Positions 21,158 through 32,668 of a stretch of 64,000 nucleotides of DNA are shown in pieces. Where the stretch lies: positions 248,001 through 312,000 of the forward strand of contig JAMWFC010000107.1 of assembly GCA_027475525.1 (NCBI GenBank). The letters run 5' to 3'. Position numbers and translations under genes: made by a program. The DNA is from Macrolepiota albuminosa (taxonomy: Eukaryota > Basidiomycota > Agaricomycetes > Agaricales > Agaricaceae). Position 1 is the stretch's first letter. Each line of letters begins with the position of its first letter. Under the pieces are notes generated by a model that did no database searches, was not told where the DNA came from, and worked only from the letters and a program-made list of their open reading frames with translations.

Positions 21158-21860
21158 GTGAGTCATGTCCTTTCCTCAGTGGAAGAAAGATCTATCTTTG
21201 AACTATACAAGGAACTCTACCACTCATCAACTACTCCTCAAGCTTGGACTGCTATCTTGAAGGATAAAATCCTAATGGATATCTTCAACTATTGGGCCAT
21301 TAAGGGGACAGAGCCAAAGATAGGGGAAGAGTGGGCAGAGAGAATCAAAGTAGATACAGCAACTCATTGCAAAGAACTTGACATCATTTCCTTGAATAGA
21401 AGGTTGTCCACTATATCAAGAATTGCTGGTGCCCTTATTACCAGCATAAAAATCCAAAGGTGCTCCTGAAAACTTTACTGCAAGATGTTGTCTGACAAAC
21501 AATGGCAAAGGAGATAAACAAGGAGATCCAGAACTTGTTGAGGGGTAAGGATCACAATGCCTTGAGATTAGATGTATTTGCACAATATAATGTGGCTGTC
21601 AAAAATGTTATGCATCAACTCACACCACAAGAGGAAAGTTGTTTATGAAAGATGGCGGCAGAATGGAGCAAAAAAGAAAATCTGCCAGAAGTTCAGTGCA
21701 AGTTGGTACTCCATCCATCCCCCACCCATCCTCTAAATTCCAAGCGACTCCGCAAGTCTCAAGCACAAATGTTACAGGAGGATGCAGCTTGATACATTGA
21801 TATGTCTACACCAGCAAAAAGGAGTAGCAGCTGCACTAGGGTTATTTGACCAGTCCACTG
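21158..21860 (+). pseudogene. Uncharacterised protein, fragmentary
   Basis: An opening reading frame of 103 residues (ERSIFELYKELYHSSTT, AIKGTEPKIGEEWAERI) is followed in other frames by MAKEINKEIQNLLRGKDHNA and RLDVFAQYNVAVKNVMHQLT, ending in a basic stretch near 21840. The last part looks like a helical protein seen as hypothetical in agaricomycetes; I cannot name it. It is divergent to KDZ-1 with about 30 bp between them, so it could belong to the same mobile unit. Stops near 21469, 21648 and 21792 indicate a pseudogene. Confidence 0.4.
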
Positions 21861-22019
21861 TCATTGATGTGGAGAAGGGGGAAATGTTACATAATATTTT
21901 TGTAAACTATAGTATTACAAAAATGTAGCAATGTCAATGTCTATCATAACAAAAAAAAATAATATGGAGTAATCAACCATCCATCTTCACTTGTCTTCTG
22001 TTGCCTTCCATCTCTCAGT
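21861..22019. other. Intergenic, nothing recognised
   Basis: Short AT-rich spacer including an A-run at 21951-21960. No gene seen. Confidence 0.5.
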
Positions 22020-23877
22020 AAGCTGACTGGATGATCAGGTGCATTGCATTAGCAGCCAACTACTTTGGGAGTTGCTGCAAGCACATCCTCTTGAGCCAGG
22101 GAGAGGGTCCTCAGCAGAGACTGGCAGAGGAATGGAAGATAGTTGAGGGGGTGATGGAGATGTTTGTGCAGGAAACATCTCTGAGGATTTTTGTTGAAGT
22201 GGGGACAGAGCAACGGGACAGAGCAACGGTGAGAGTGGATAAGTCAGCAGCATGATGGGATTGGTCAGTAGCGAGAGCAAAGGTGTCACCAGTGGAAACA
22301 GATACATTAGCAGTGGCAGGGGATTGGTCAGCAGTGGGGTCAGGAGTGGTTTCTTCCTCTTCAATGATGGGTCCAAGTCTACTGTGCTCTGTTGGATGCA
22401 CTGCCACATCATCCTGAGCTGATGGACTGGAGGGATGGGTGGAAATGTGAAGTCAATTCTGCAAAGTGTCAATCAGACCCCAAATATTGTGGATCTGCTC
22501 TTCTGTCTGATGAATCTGTCCATCGTGGTCTTCAAGTATCTCACCTGCAAGAAAACATTGGTTTGCAGGGTTTCTATGCAGCCACTGAGCATGTCAACTT
22601 GAGTCTGGTAGTGATGGAAGAAGTCCTCAATATGCAGTAACTAGCTCTCCTCTGCCACAACAAACCCATCCCGCACCTGCACCCCAACATTCCACAATGC
22701 TTCCTGGAACCCATTCTCTATTCTGTCCAAACAGCTCTCCACCCTTGCCATCACACCAGCCACAATGTTCCCACTGTGACTAGACTTGCCCTTTCTCTTG
22801 ACTAGAAGAAGATCAGCTGGGCAGTTGAAAGTCAATGGTTGGGATGAATAGATGGTTTTGATGGTCCTGCAATTGGACTGGCTGGTTTATCTGCTAACTA
22901 TTGGTTAGCTATTTGAGCAGGAAAAGAGTTTTATCCCATCATCACTCTTAATAATCATCACTGACTTCTTTCTCAGTGGTTTTTTTTTCCTTTCTCTTGT
23001 TGCTGGGCTTGATGGTTTTCTTGACAACCATCAGGCTGCATGTTTGTGTGTGAATGAGCCAGCAAGAATTGCATGTGGTGCTGCCCTTTGTCCTGACACA
23101 CTGTAGCTGCTTACTTGCACAATATTGGCAAGGGGTGTTGATGTGCTGACCCTTGCGATGAGATGCTGTGCTCAGATACCTGTCCAACAGCATCCCTCTG
23201 GTAATTTCCCCCTTTGGTATCCCGCCCTCTTGTTCTTCCTCTTCCTCTTCATTCTTATTCTTGTCCTTCTGCTCCTCCGGTATCAGATGGCTACCAGACG
23301 GTGGACAGTTACCAATGTAACTCACCCATTTTTGCTTCTTGGAGGTTGGTGACAGACCAGATGAAACTTCTGCCACCAGAGGACTCGGTCGTTTTTTCTT
23401 CTTCAGAATTGGTGATGGACCAGACAAATCTTCTGCTGCTGGCCTATGACCTATCTGGTCTTCTTGTGCCAGTGCCATCAACAGATTGGCCTCAGTCAAC
23501 GGATCAGGTTGTTCTTTGCCTCTACTTGGTTCTTCTCCTCTTCTGCTCCTCTGGGACCATTTCTTCGTAGTGTCCTTCAACTGCCTAGTCATATCCTCAT
23601 CAGTCAGAAAGCTTGCTCTGGAGTAGCAGGATAACTTCATTGATGAAACTTCTCCTGGCATCAAGAAGGAGTTCTTTGTCACTCTGGACCTGGCTGATTG
23701 TCAGCCACATGTCAGTTTATGGGATGACTGTTAGTGCATGTCTATTAGGCAGGAGTACTTGCATCTTACCAGGTCCTCCAGCTGTCCTTTGAGTTGACGC
23801 AGGTCTCCTCTGTGAGCAAGGTACAATACTTGAACATCCACATTAACGACCTGTTGGTGGAGTTGTTCATTAGACAT
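22020..23877 (-). pseudogene. Protein with a Zn2Cys6-like cluster (uncharacterised), multi-exon
   Basis: Start at 23877 (MSNEQLHQQVVNVDVQ), with a probable intron around 23694-23769 (GTAAG..CAG; the phase is not clean). A 245-residue frame (22948-23682) holds a basic/acidic low-complexity region, then CQYCASKQLQC and CNSCWLIHTQTC. The spacing C-x2-C-x6-C-x8-C-x2-C-x7-C fits the fungal Zn(II)2Cys6 binuclear cluster, followed by a Lys-rich stretch. Downstream pieces (22641-22835: RVESCLDRIENGFQEALWNV) are helical. Zn2Cys6 proteins usually bind DNA, but the central position of the cluster is unusual. It resembles the antisense gene in Gypsy-D (40118-41781). Stops lie downstream of the cluster. 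Confidence 0.55.
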
Positions 23878-24039
23878 GGCAGATAGAGAATTAAAGAAAC
23901 AGACAAGAACTGTACACAAAACAAGTTCTGAAAATAGATATCATATGACCCTGTTTAAATTACAAAAGAAGTTTGATTTATTGCTTGACAAACTTTACTT
24001 TGTTTATCTTACAGTTTAGCAAATAACAATTAGCTAAGC

Positions 24040-24555
24040 AGGTCAAAAATTGCAAATGTCTTAATGTTTATTGCACTAAGCAGGATTCGAACCCATCTAG
24101 TACAAGCTACAACAAATATCAGTTTAGATTATTCCACTACACAACATGGTCTTATTGTATACTACTATGGTGTAAATAAATATCAGAAATAAATATCATG
24201 TCACCCTATTTAAATTAGAACCTTACTGTGTTTACCATACTATGTAGTAAATAACAATTAGCTAAGCAGATTAAAAATTCTAGACAGTTTGAAATAAATG
24301 CACTAGTGGGAATCGAATCCATCTACTGCAAGACACAATGAATATCAACGGATAATATTCCACTAGACCATCAATGCTTACAATATACTGCTATAGTGTA
24401 AATAAATATCAGTTTAATATTCTGTGTGTGGTCAAAAATTATCGACAGGCTGATGTCAATGCACTAGTTGAAGTCGAACCCACCTATTGCAAGATAGAAG
24501 GAATACTAACTGGAGATATTCCACTACACCACAGATACTTACTGTATAATGCTAT
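24040..24555 (-). repeat. Tandem array of tRNA-like modules
   Basis: On the reverse strand three modules (about 24150-24070, 24365-24295, 24540-24460) each have a TGTxGTGGAAT-like first box and a second box such as GATGGGTTCGAATCCTGC, very close to the pol III B box. They are separated by stretches sharing AATAAATATCA(G)TTTAATATTCC. Related modules sit at 25165-25200. No complete tRNA fold is evident. Confidence 0.5.
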
Positions 24556-24857
24556 TGTAAGGGCAACCTCTAGAGGCTGTGGCTCAGTCACACAGCTGGC
24601 AGAGGGAGATCCAAAGTGTATTAGAGTATGTACTGACAATATTATAATAACTACTCACCTGGCAGAGAAAGATCCAAAGAGAACAAGTCTAGAGATTCCC
24701 TATGCCAGGTTGGACACTTCTGGGGCTTCTGAAGTGTGGGAAACAACTGTACAGTACAACAAAACCTTAAAAACTCAAAAATTGACTAACCAAACAACTG
24801 TGCAAACAAGGCAGGAAAACTTCAGACTTTAGAAGTCAGAAAGGCAAACTCCAGCTT

Positions 24858-24865
24858 ATATAAGC
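24858..24865. promoter_or_regulatory. Possible TATA box in LTR-F
   Basis: TATATAAG lies roughly in the middle of F1 and is kept in F3 (about 62252-62259), consistent with an LTR core promoter. The motif is palindromic (CTTATATAAG), so it does not give the direction. Confidence 0.35.
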
Positions 24866-24888
24866 AGTCTGGAAGTGGTGCTGAAGGG

Positions 24889-25042
24889 CCCACACTTGTC
24901 TGAATGGTAGCTAAAGAACCAGAGCATCTCAAGGGCTGAGAGTAGTACTAACAGATAGTGTTGAACCCACACTTGTCTGAATGGTAGCTAAAGAACCAGA
25001 GCATCTCAAGGGCTGAGAGTAGTACTAACAGATAGTGTTGAA
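24889..25042. repeat. Exact 77-bp tandem duplication (probable assembly artefact)
   Basis: Copies start at 24889 and 24966, inside LTR-F1. F2 has this stretch once. Confidence 0.9.
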
Positions 25043-25151
25043 GGAATAGAATCAGTAAAATAAAATAGTGTCAGAAAAAATAAGAGAATGAAAGAAGGGA
25101 GAGTGAAGAAATAAGGAGTGAGAAAAGGAAGAAATGAGAAGTCCCCTGACA

Positions 25152-25693
25152 GCGATGGTGTAAATCAATATCAGTCTAATATTCCGCTACACCCCATGGT
25201 TTTCCTCTTTCCTGTATACTTTTATGGTGTAAATAAATATTAGTCTAATATTGTCAATTCAATACAGATGCACCAGTTGCAGTAAATTCTTTGATCCATC
25301 CATGTACAGAATACCACTCCAGTGGTCCCCTTCCATCCTCTGTCAATTTACTACAAGTAAAAATTGATAATACTATCTGTTCAAATTCTATATGGGTTTA
25401 TTTGTGCAGTACATGAATACCGTCCTGACTTGTAGTAAGTGCCTGTGGTATAATGGAATATTGATAAATTGATATTTCATATTGTGCACAAGAGGCAGGT
25501 TCAACTCCCACTAGTGCACATTATATAATAGTAGCAGGTCACTGACGTTTGCGTGTGTCATGAATTTGATCCGTTCAAAACTCCAGAGATTTCTGCAGTG
25601 GCATAAGATGGATGAATTTGTGTATGTATTCATTCCAGTGCATGTGACAGGTTGATGATGCACTGTGGCTAGCTATCTTTGTGCTGGTCTTTG
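25152..25693 (+). repeat. Composite repeat CR fragment with foldback arm, left flank of Gypsy-C
   Basis: It contains a tRNA-like module (25440-25512, B box AGGTTCAACTCCC) and an arm with GTTCAAAACTCCAGAGATTTCTGCAG shared with 37138-37165 and inverted at 49870-49910. It is cut at about 25693 by the truncated end of Gypsy-C. Confidence 0.55.
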
Positions 25694-26500
25694 AGCAGAA
25701 TTGGCTCATCTCTTTGGCCATTTGCGGCCACCAGTACCAGCGTCGCACATAGTCCAGCGTTTTCTGAGTTCCGAAGTGGCCCACTACTCTATGGGCCTGG
25801 TCCAGGATAGTCGTAATCAACGACCTCTCCCGGGGAATGCAGATGACTTTGGACCCTGTGGGTCTGGTAAGGTAGACGAGCTGCTGCTCCACCTTGAAGC
25901 GCTCTCCCGGGGAATGCAGATGACTTTGGACCCTGTGGGTCTGGTAAGGTAGACGAGCTGCTGCTCCACCTTGAAGCGTGGATGCGCTTGGATATTGTTC
26001 AGAATCTCTAAGAAGAGATTATCATCCTTGTATCCTTGCTGGATACGTGTGCGGAATTGCGCATTGCCTAAGTCGGCCGGTGCAGGCATATGGTCCTGTG
26101 ACTCCAGCGCTTGCTGGAGCGTTATACCAGTACCTCTCGTAGGCACCCCTTGCCTCGTCTCTTCACTTGGCTGAGGGGCCTCATGATCCACTAGCACCTG
26201 GGCTTTGATATCGCGAGTCTCTTGCTGTTCGTGCAGTCGCTTACTGCGACGTGTTTCCTGCACTCGCATGGCACGCAGCTCGACCCTATGTTCCTTGATT
26301 TTGTGGAATCGATGCAGAGGCAAATCCTTGCCCTCTGGGTCAATACGTTTGTCCGCCTGGACATAGTCATGCGCGTCATGGACGTCATCTCGAGTATCAC
26401 TCTCGAAATATCGAGATAGGCAATCCGCCACTTTGTTCAATTCACCTTTTACATAGGTGATGTCAAACTGGTACCGCGACATGTAGTCAATCCAGCGACG
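25694..26500 (-). pseudogene. Gypsy-C RNase H end, linker and integrase zinc-finger start
   Basis: The RNase H C-terminus YVKGELNKVADCLSRYFESD (about 26460-26395) is followed by a charged linker (KIKEHRVELRAMRVQETRRS) and the beginning of the integrase HHCC finger, DQAHRVVGHFGTQKTLDYV (about 25800-25745) with WPQMAKEMSQFC. The second Cys and the whole catalytic core are missing. The exact 77-bp duplication at 25825-25978 shifts the frame between the linker and the finger. Confidence 0.82.
25825..25978. repeat. Exact 77-bp tandem duplication (probable assembly artefact)
   Basis: Copies start at 25825 and 25902; the PTGSKVICIPRE coding segment of Gypsy-C appears twice. Confidence 0.9.
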
Positions 26501-26503
26501 TTG

Positions 26504-28117
26504 TCACGGAGACAGGTGCACCTGAGTCTTGAAGAACTCTAGTGCTTTGTGATCTGTAATAATGTGGATCTTATATCCCATCAGTTTATCCTCCCACTTT
26601 AGGAGGGCTTCCAGGATTGCGAGTGTTTCTAACTTGTGCACAGCATAATTCTGCTGAGCAGCAGTGAATTTACGGGACATAAATCCCGCTGGTTGGCAAG
26701 TCTGCCACGTTTTACCCTGGCCAAACATGGCCCCAACCCCAGTCTTCGACGCATCGCAAATGAGCCAGATGGGCTCGTCGATGCGTGGGTCAATTGGCCG
26801 GATGACTGGCGTCTTCACGCATATGCGCTTAATCATCTCAAAACACCGCTGATGCAGTGGTCTCCAATGAAACGGTGACCCATTCTGGTTCATGGCCATA
26901 AGTGGCCCGGTGTATGCAGTGATGTCTGGCAAGAAGTTGCCAATATAATTCACCAGTCCGACAATTCGTTGGATATCATTATATGTGCATGGAGTATGCC
27001 ACTCTCAGATTCGGTCGAGCTTATCCGTATCCGGATGAATGCCCTTCTTGTCAATGACGTGACCAAGACAATCTATACTCGTTGCGTACAACTTGCACTT
27101 CTTCCATTTGAGATAGAGACTGGCCTTCTGTAGCCGTTCAAATACGACTTGTAGGTGCTGCTCATGCTCCTCAATGGAGTCAGAAAATATGAATATATCG
27201 TCTAAATAAACGTGCATAAACTTCCCGATTACATCTCGGAAGATTGAGGTCATTAACCTCTGAAATGTCGCCGGTGCATTACAATCACCAATCTGCATGA
27301 TGTTACTCACAAACGTCCCCATCAGGGACGAGAACAGTGCAAACCTGTTCGTATGCATCTGTTAGGTCGATTTTCAACCTATACTTCGCTGTCACGACAT
27401 CTTCTCGTATTACTTCCTGATCTGGAAGAGGTGTTACATCCTTGACGGTATTATCATTGCGCTGTTGCGCATCCAATGCAGTCTATAATGTTCCATCCTT
27501 CTTGGGAATACAAAGCAATGGTGCAGCTTGCACCGCTGGTCATGGTTCCCACCACTTTGCGTTTATGTATCTATTCGTCTTTTCACAAAGTTGATCCTGA
27601 AGTGCTCACGGGCAGCGAGGCAAATGATACTTGTACTGCTTGTTATTGTCAATGAGGTTGATCTCATGATTAACCTCCCACCACGGAGAAAGCTCTTCCT
27701 TCGTTCCATTGACGATATCAGCAAACTCCAGTTGCCATTGCTGGCGCGATCGAGGAATATCCTTCTCTGTAAGGCTCAAAGCCTTACCTTTTCCTTTGGC
27801 TACGCGTGCTATACGCGGTTGAACCTTTGGTTCAAATCGCTCCTGTAAGGCACGTATGTGCTCCTCTGTGAGATCTCCCGGATTCAACCTTACAACTGGT
27901 TGTTTCCTCGTCATACTCGCCGACGACTGCACACTTCTTGCTTTCAGCAAAAATCCGTCAAATACAATATCTGATGTTTCGGAAATCTCGTCCTCTCGTG
28001 CGTGACGGTACACTTCTCCCGTCTGGGTCGCTTGCCCACTTCTCATAGCCTGCGTCACCATTGACGCTACCAACTCATTCCACTCCTGTGGCATTCGTGG
28101 GTCATACACCCATTGCA
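26504..28117 (-). pseudogene. Gypsy-C reverse transcriptase and RNase H
   Basis: Pre-RT spacer QWVYDPRMPQEWNELVASM (28117-28060), then RT: PLLCIPKKDGTL (about 27520), KIDLTDAYEQ (about 27365), GDCNAPATFQRLM, and YLDDIFIFSD (about 27212-27180) with catalytic residues kept. The thumb region is DIQRIVGLVNYIGNF. RNase H follows with WLICDASKTGVGAMF (first Asp kept), KLETLAILEALLKWEDKLMG (catalytic Glu region) and HIITDHKALEFF. Stops near 27605, 27362, 27007 and 26510 and a frame change near 27360 kill it. It is homologous over its full length to Gypsy-B RT. Confidence 0.88.
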
Positions 28118-28122
28118 CTCCT

Positions 28123-28640
28123 TGTAAGGGCGACCTCTAGAGGCTGTGGCTCAGTCACACAGCTGGCAGAGGGAGATCCAAAGTGTATTAGAATATATAC
28201 TGACAATATCAAAGTAGCTACTCACCTGGCAGAGGGAGATCCAAAGAGAACAAGTCTGGGGATTCCCTGTGCCAGGTTGGACGCTTCTGGGGCCTCTGAA
28301 GCGTGGGAAACAACTGTACAGTACAACAAAACCTTAAAAACTCGAAAATTGACTAACCAAACAAGTGTGCAAACAAGGGAGGAAAACTCCGGACTTTAGA
28401 AGTCAGAAAGGCAAACTCCGGCTTATCTAAGCAGCCTGGAGCGGTGCTGAAGGGCCCACACTTGTCTGAGTGATAGCTAAAGAACCAGAGCACCTCAAAG
28501 GTTGAGAATAGTACTAACAGATAGTGTTGAAAAAGTAGTAACAGCAAAATGAGAGAATGATAGAAGAAATAAGGAAGTGAATGAAAGGAGAGTGAAGAAA
28601 TAAAGAGTGAAAGAAGAAAGGAATGAGGAGTCCCCTGACA
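28123..28640 (+). mobile_element. Solo LTR-F, copy F2, inside Gypsy-C
   Basis: It is 518 bp, TGTAAGGGCGACC to CCCCTGACA, flanked by a perfect CTCCT target duplication (28118-28122 and 28641-28645). It interrupts the Gypsy-C spacer between protease and RT. The perfect duplication suggests a recent insertion. Confidence 0.92.
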
Positions 28641-28644
28641 CTCC

Positions 28645-29699
28645 TGGCCGAGGCACTCGTCAATCCATTAGCAACCTAGTGCTACCCACAGTTCCCATCG
28701 TACTGCATACCTCGTCCCTGACGAGATCCTCAACCTTCACTTGAGAGCTAGTTGGCTGGCATTCCAGCAACTCCACCACGCGTCTACCACGCTCATTCTT
28801 GCACTGTACAGCCTGTTTAGGCTTTCCATTGGTACACCCAATCACATCCGGGTGCTTCCCCTTCTTCAGAGTTCCTTGAAACTCTTTCTCAGACATCAGT
28901 ATAGCCGGCGAGTCTGCCGGCAGGCTTTTTGGTGGGGCCTGTTCGTCCTCCACCTCCTGTACAGTCGCTCTCCTGCGACCATCTAGTCAGTTGTGTTCAT
29001 CACGCCGCTTTTCAGTTGTGCGATAGCGCCTCAAACAACCATCTATATTGTTCAACACCACTTTCTCCGCCTTCAAGGGCGTACTATTCACAACGACCAT
29101 GTCGTTCACAAAATCCAGCAACACCTTGTTCTTACGCATGAATGGCGTACCGATAATCATGTCATAGCGATCAAAATTTGCTATATCCACGTATTCCTTT
29201 GTCAACGTTCCTGACGCCTTTATTCTCACCTCCGCGCCAAACTGCACCATAGCGTGACTCCCCACAGTCCCCAGCTGGAGCATCAAGGGCTCCTCCAGTT
29301 CATGAACGTGAATCGCGTTGACGTGAGCAAACTGGGGCGTAATGCCCGTAGTGGTACTCCCGGAGTCCCACAACGTCCATGCCGGATGTCCATTGACATC
29401 AACATACGTGACCAGGCACTCCTTCTCCTCGGGAGTATAGCGTGGCCGCTGCAACTTATTAGTTGCCTTCTGCAGGGTTACGCATCTCATTCGGACGCGC
29501 TGATCTCCACGGCACTCTGTCAGTGCAAACAGGTGTTCCTCCTCGTCATCACAAGCATAGTAGTCGCTGTTGTACACATCCACTGCGACATATTTGTCGC
29601 CATCAATCTGGACGCTCTCGGCGTCATCCACTTCTGACCTGTCAGCCTCTATGTGCGGCTCCTCCTCTGTGTCGTCGACGACCTCATCGTCTTTATCGT
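28645..29699 (-). pseudogene. Gypsy-C protease and spacer
   Basis: The retropepsin has LVTYVDVNGHPAWTLWDSGS (about 29420-29361), the intact catalytic DSG, YDMIIGTPFM (about 29170-29141) and NKVLLDF. A spacer with MEDEQAPPKSLPADSPAILM and VVELLECQPTSSQVKVEDLV follows. The protease is in the same long frame as the nucleocapsid (28987-30390). Stops at about 28984 and 28657 interrupt the spacer. The LTR-F2 insertion follows immediately. Confidence 0.85.
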
Positions 29700-32556
29700 C
29701 ACTGACGACATCACTTTGTGCTGCAGCCGTATGGGCTGCTCGGATGTGTGCCTTAGGAGGGGCGGGACACTCCTTAGCGAAATGCCTGCTCCTGCCACAG
29801 TTGTAGCATGCGGAGGGGTCCCTGGCAGGCCTTCTCTGGGCCGCTCCTGGAACCCCAGCAGTTTTGCCCGCTATACGCGGTACAGGCGCCACCACTCCTC
29901 TCAGTGCTACTTGATTCTGACCTGAAAAGGGTCGACTATCCTTTGCTGGCAATTGTCCAGCAGGCTTCGATCGAGGCCGTTGGCCTCCAGGGATTGTCTT
30001 ACAAACAACAAATCGCAGATTGTGATTGTTCTCCATATCTGTCTGTTTGGCCAGGAAGGTTCCCACCTTCACTGCCTGACGGTTCACTATTCCTCGGCGT
30101 GAACTATGCTGCTCATAATGGTTTGCCGTCCATGTCGACTGCTCATAACGGATGGCATACGCCAAGAATTCGGTTACAGTATTGACCTCCGGAGACAAAT
30201 TGTCGTCGTGTATCAATGCTCTCCTCATGTCTGCGGGTATTCCGTCCAGGAATGTCTCACGTATAGTGTATTCATCTGGATAGACGGACATATTCTGTGC
30301 ATGACCCACCAGGTCATCATAAAAGGTCTGGACGCCAGTCTTAGCGTCATACACTGCCTTTCTAAAGGCATCACGAGCTTCCTGCATCATAGCAGCGTTG
30401 AGGTCTGGACGCCAGTCTTAGCGTCATACACTGCCTTTCTAAAGGCATCACGAGCTTCCTGCATCATAGCAGCGTTGACAAAACGATTGTACAGTCCTAT
30501 CAGGACTTCTTTAAATGTCCAATGCGGTTTGTCGCGATTAATGTGGAGAACATGGCGACGGAACCAATTCCGAGCCTCTCCCTCCATAAATTTGTGTCGC
30601 ACAAATATCCTCTCCTGGTCCATGTCGTCTCCACCATAGCAGCAGGCTGCAAGGTGGTAGCACATGTCCATAGCCCAGTCCTCCAGTTGAGAGAACCTAT
30701 GTCCTCCAGCGTACACACGTATGTGCTTACCATCGGATTTACAGAGACTTACCCCAGCAGGAAACTTAAATCTGACTCCAAGAGAGTCATCCACCAGACA
30801 AGTGAGGCGGTCATGCATATGATCCATATGGATCCTGACCGCTTCATTCATTTCTGGCATAGTTTCACGCAATTTATGGGGTGTGGGCATCAAAAATGCC
30901 CGAGGACTGCGAAACAGGTGTTTATTGGCCATTTGTTCTGGCCGTGGGGTGGGCTGTTGCCCTACTTGTGGCTCTGCTGGTTCTCCACCAGCCTCCCTGC
31001 CACTATCACAACGATTATTATCATCTCAATCATTATTTCTGCGATCACAACCTCCACCGTTGTTATTGCGACGACTTGGCTCCCTCCATTCATAGTGACC
31101 ACTACTATCGTCACTACCACCTGGATCTCTGTCTGGTTCAGCAGTCCAAGCCGCGAATTGTCGCCGCATGTCATTGACAGGCGTTACACCCTCACACCCT
31201 TCAAAGACTACCCCCTGGTCGTCAATTAACGACTCACCATGATCGCGCAAGTCCTGGTTGCGTATCCTCTGGTAATTGACGCGTTCATTCCAGTTGTCCA
31301 CTAGGTGGACGCATTGCACTACGCGTCGTGGTCGCGTTTGCTCCTCAAGAATGTGGACTTCGTCCACCTCTTCCTTGATTGTAACTTGCTTACGAGGTGT
31401 CTTAACCTCCTGCACTACAAGTAGTGCCTCTGGCTCTGCCGGAGTCGTTGTTACAGTCTCCACCTCAGACAATGCCTGCTGAGGCACTCCGCTAACAATG
31501 TGTTGACGGTTTGCGGCGTTCTGACGCCAAACGTAGTCTTGCTGAGACTCATTAGCCTGACAAGGCGCATTGAGCAATGTCCGCAATTAATGGCGCTCGT
31601 CTGCGCACACTCATCTCACATTCTACTGAGTCGGCTGGAGTAGCCGTTGAGACTGCTGACCCTCGCACTGCTTTGCGCTTAAGGTATTCGACCACTTTGA
31701 GTTCGAAGATGCGCACAAACAATTTGATATATTCATTCGAATCTGCACGGGGTACATCGTGGCTCCTAGCAGCCAGCAACTGTAAGTGCTTCATTACATA
31801 AAGCTGAAGACGCTTTTGCGTTGATTCCTTCGCAACCGACGGATATCGGTCCAACACCAGCTGTAACTGGATAGACAAGGTCGAATGCAACCTTTTGCTT
31901 TCCTCATCATCTGAGGACTCCAACTCGGACTCTAAGTCCATAACTCTCCTGAGGCCGTCATGCCTCACTTGCGGCTGTTTGCCGGCCCATCTGTGCAACT
32001 CTGGAATTCCAGGCGCTGGTGATGCCTTTTCCAACCCTACGACATTGTTGTCCTCCCTACTGACCACTATTGCTGGTCCTTGCTTCTGTCCTTGTGTTGT
32101 CAACGACGATGGTCCTGGTTCAGTGGCAGCATTGGCCACATATTCCAAATGCCGTTCCATAGGTGCAGTCCGGAATGGGGTGCTATGCGCAAACGCGCTG
32201 CCTTGTACCATTTCCAAGTACTGGGTAACGTCCGGTTGACCCTCAGAGGGAGCTGAAGAGCTCTCGGGCAATACCGGATACATCAGTGAGGGCATTTGGC
32301 TCGCTGGCAGCAACACTCCTGAGACCGCAGATCTCTCTCCTGGTTTACCACCAGGTCGTACAATGGACATCATCCGCGATATGGATAGCCCACCAGGCAT
32401 TCCAAAGCTCACGCTGACATTGCGAGGGGTCTTTTCATCCCGCTTTGGCGGAGGTTGGTATGCTGACACAGATTGCGTCTTCACAGCTTGAAGCACAGGT
32501 AAGTCACCTGTGTCTGCAGCTGGGAATGGAGGATCCGGATCAAGAGAGCCAGTCAT
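29700..32556 (-). pseudogene. Gypsy-C gag polyprotein
   Basis: The N-terminal frame 32556-31552 starts MTGSLDPDPPFPA, with FGMPGGLSISRMMSIVRPGG and a helical region (LVLDRYPSVAKESTQKRLQ). A middle frame 31586-31026 is acidic, then Asn/Arg-rich. The capsid core 30932-30387 has VRFKFPAGVSL, DWAMDMCYHLAA and EVLIGLYNRFV. The nucleocapsid knuckle CYNCGRSRHFAKECP lies at 29812-29768. A 77-bp artefact at 30324-30477 splits the capsid; without it the two frames would join. Other frame changes near 31560 and 30940 look like genuine indels. Confidence 0.86.
30324..30477. repeat. Exact 77-bp tandem duplication (probable assembly artefact)
   Basis: Copies start at 30324 and 30401. The gag segment AAMMQEARDAFRKAVYDAKT is encoded twice, in two frames. 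Confidence 0.92.
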
Positions 32557-32668
32557 AGAAGCATGTTTTCAGCATGATGCCAACAGAGAATCGAGAGGTT
32601 TTGATGATAGTTGCCTAGTTGGTAACAAGCCTAGAGTCTAAAGCCGATAGCAGAAGATTTAAAAAAAT

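Larger units (their letters stand above)
24556..25151 (+). mobile_element. Solo LTR-F, copy F1
   Basis: TGTAAGGGCAACC to CCCCTGACA, 596 bp including one 77-bp artefact. Flanks are GCTAT (24551-24555) and GCGAT (25152-25156), a 5-bp duplication with one mismatch. Related copies lie at 28123-28640 and 62043-62652. The internal region is not present in this window. Confidence 0.85.

Noticed and set aside
22035..22472. Leu/Pro-rich membrane-like frame on the reverse strand
   Set aside because: Low-complexity frame within the Zn2Cys6-like gene; the alternating Pro-Leu pattern comes from a degenerate repeat, with no clear transmembrane logic.
24060..24150. Possible tRNA gene (GGGTTCGAATCC)
   Set aside because: A good B box, but no full cloverleaf and several diverged neighbours of the same kind; treated as a repeat module.
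30881..31177. His/Tyr/Ser-rich reading frame on the forward strand
   Set aside because: It is the complement of the Asn/Arg-rich part of Gypsy-C gag and has no independent support.
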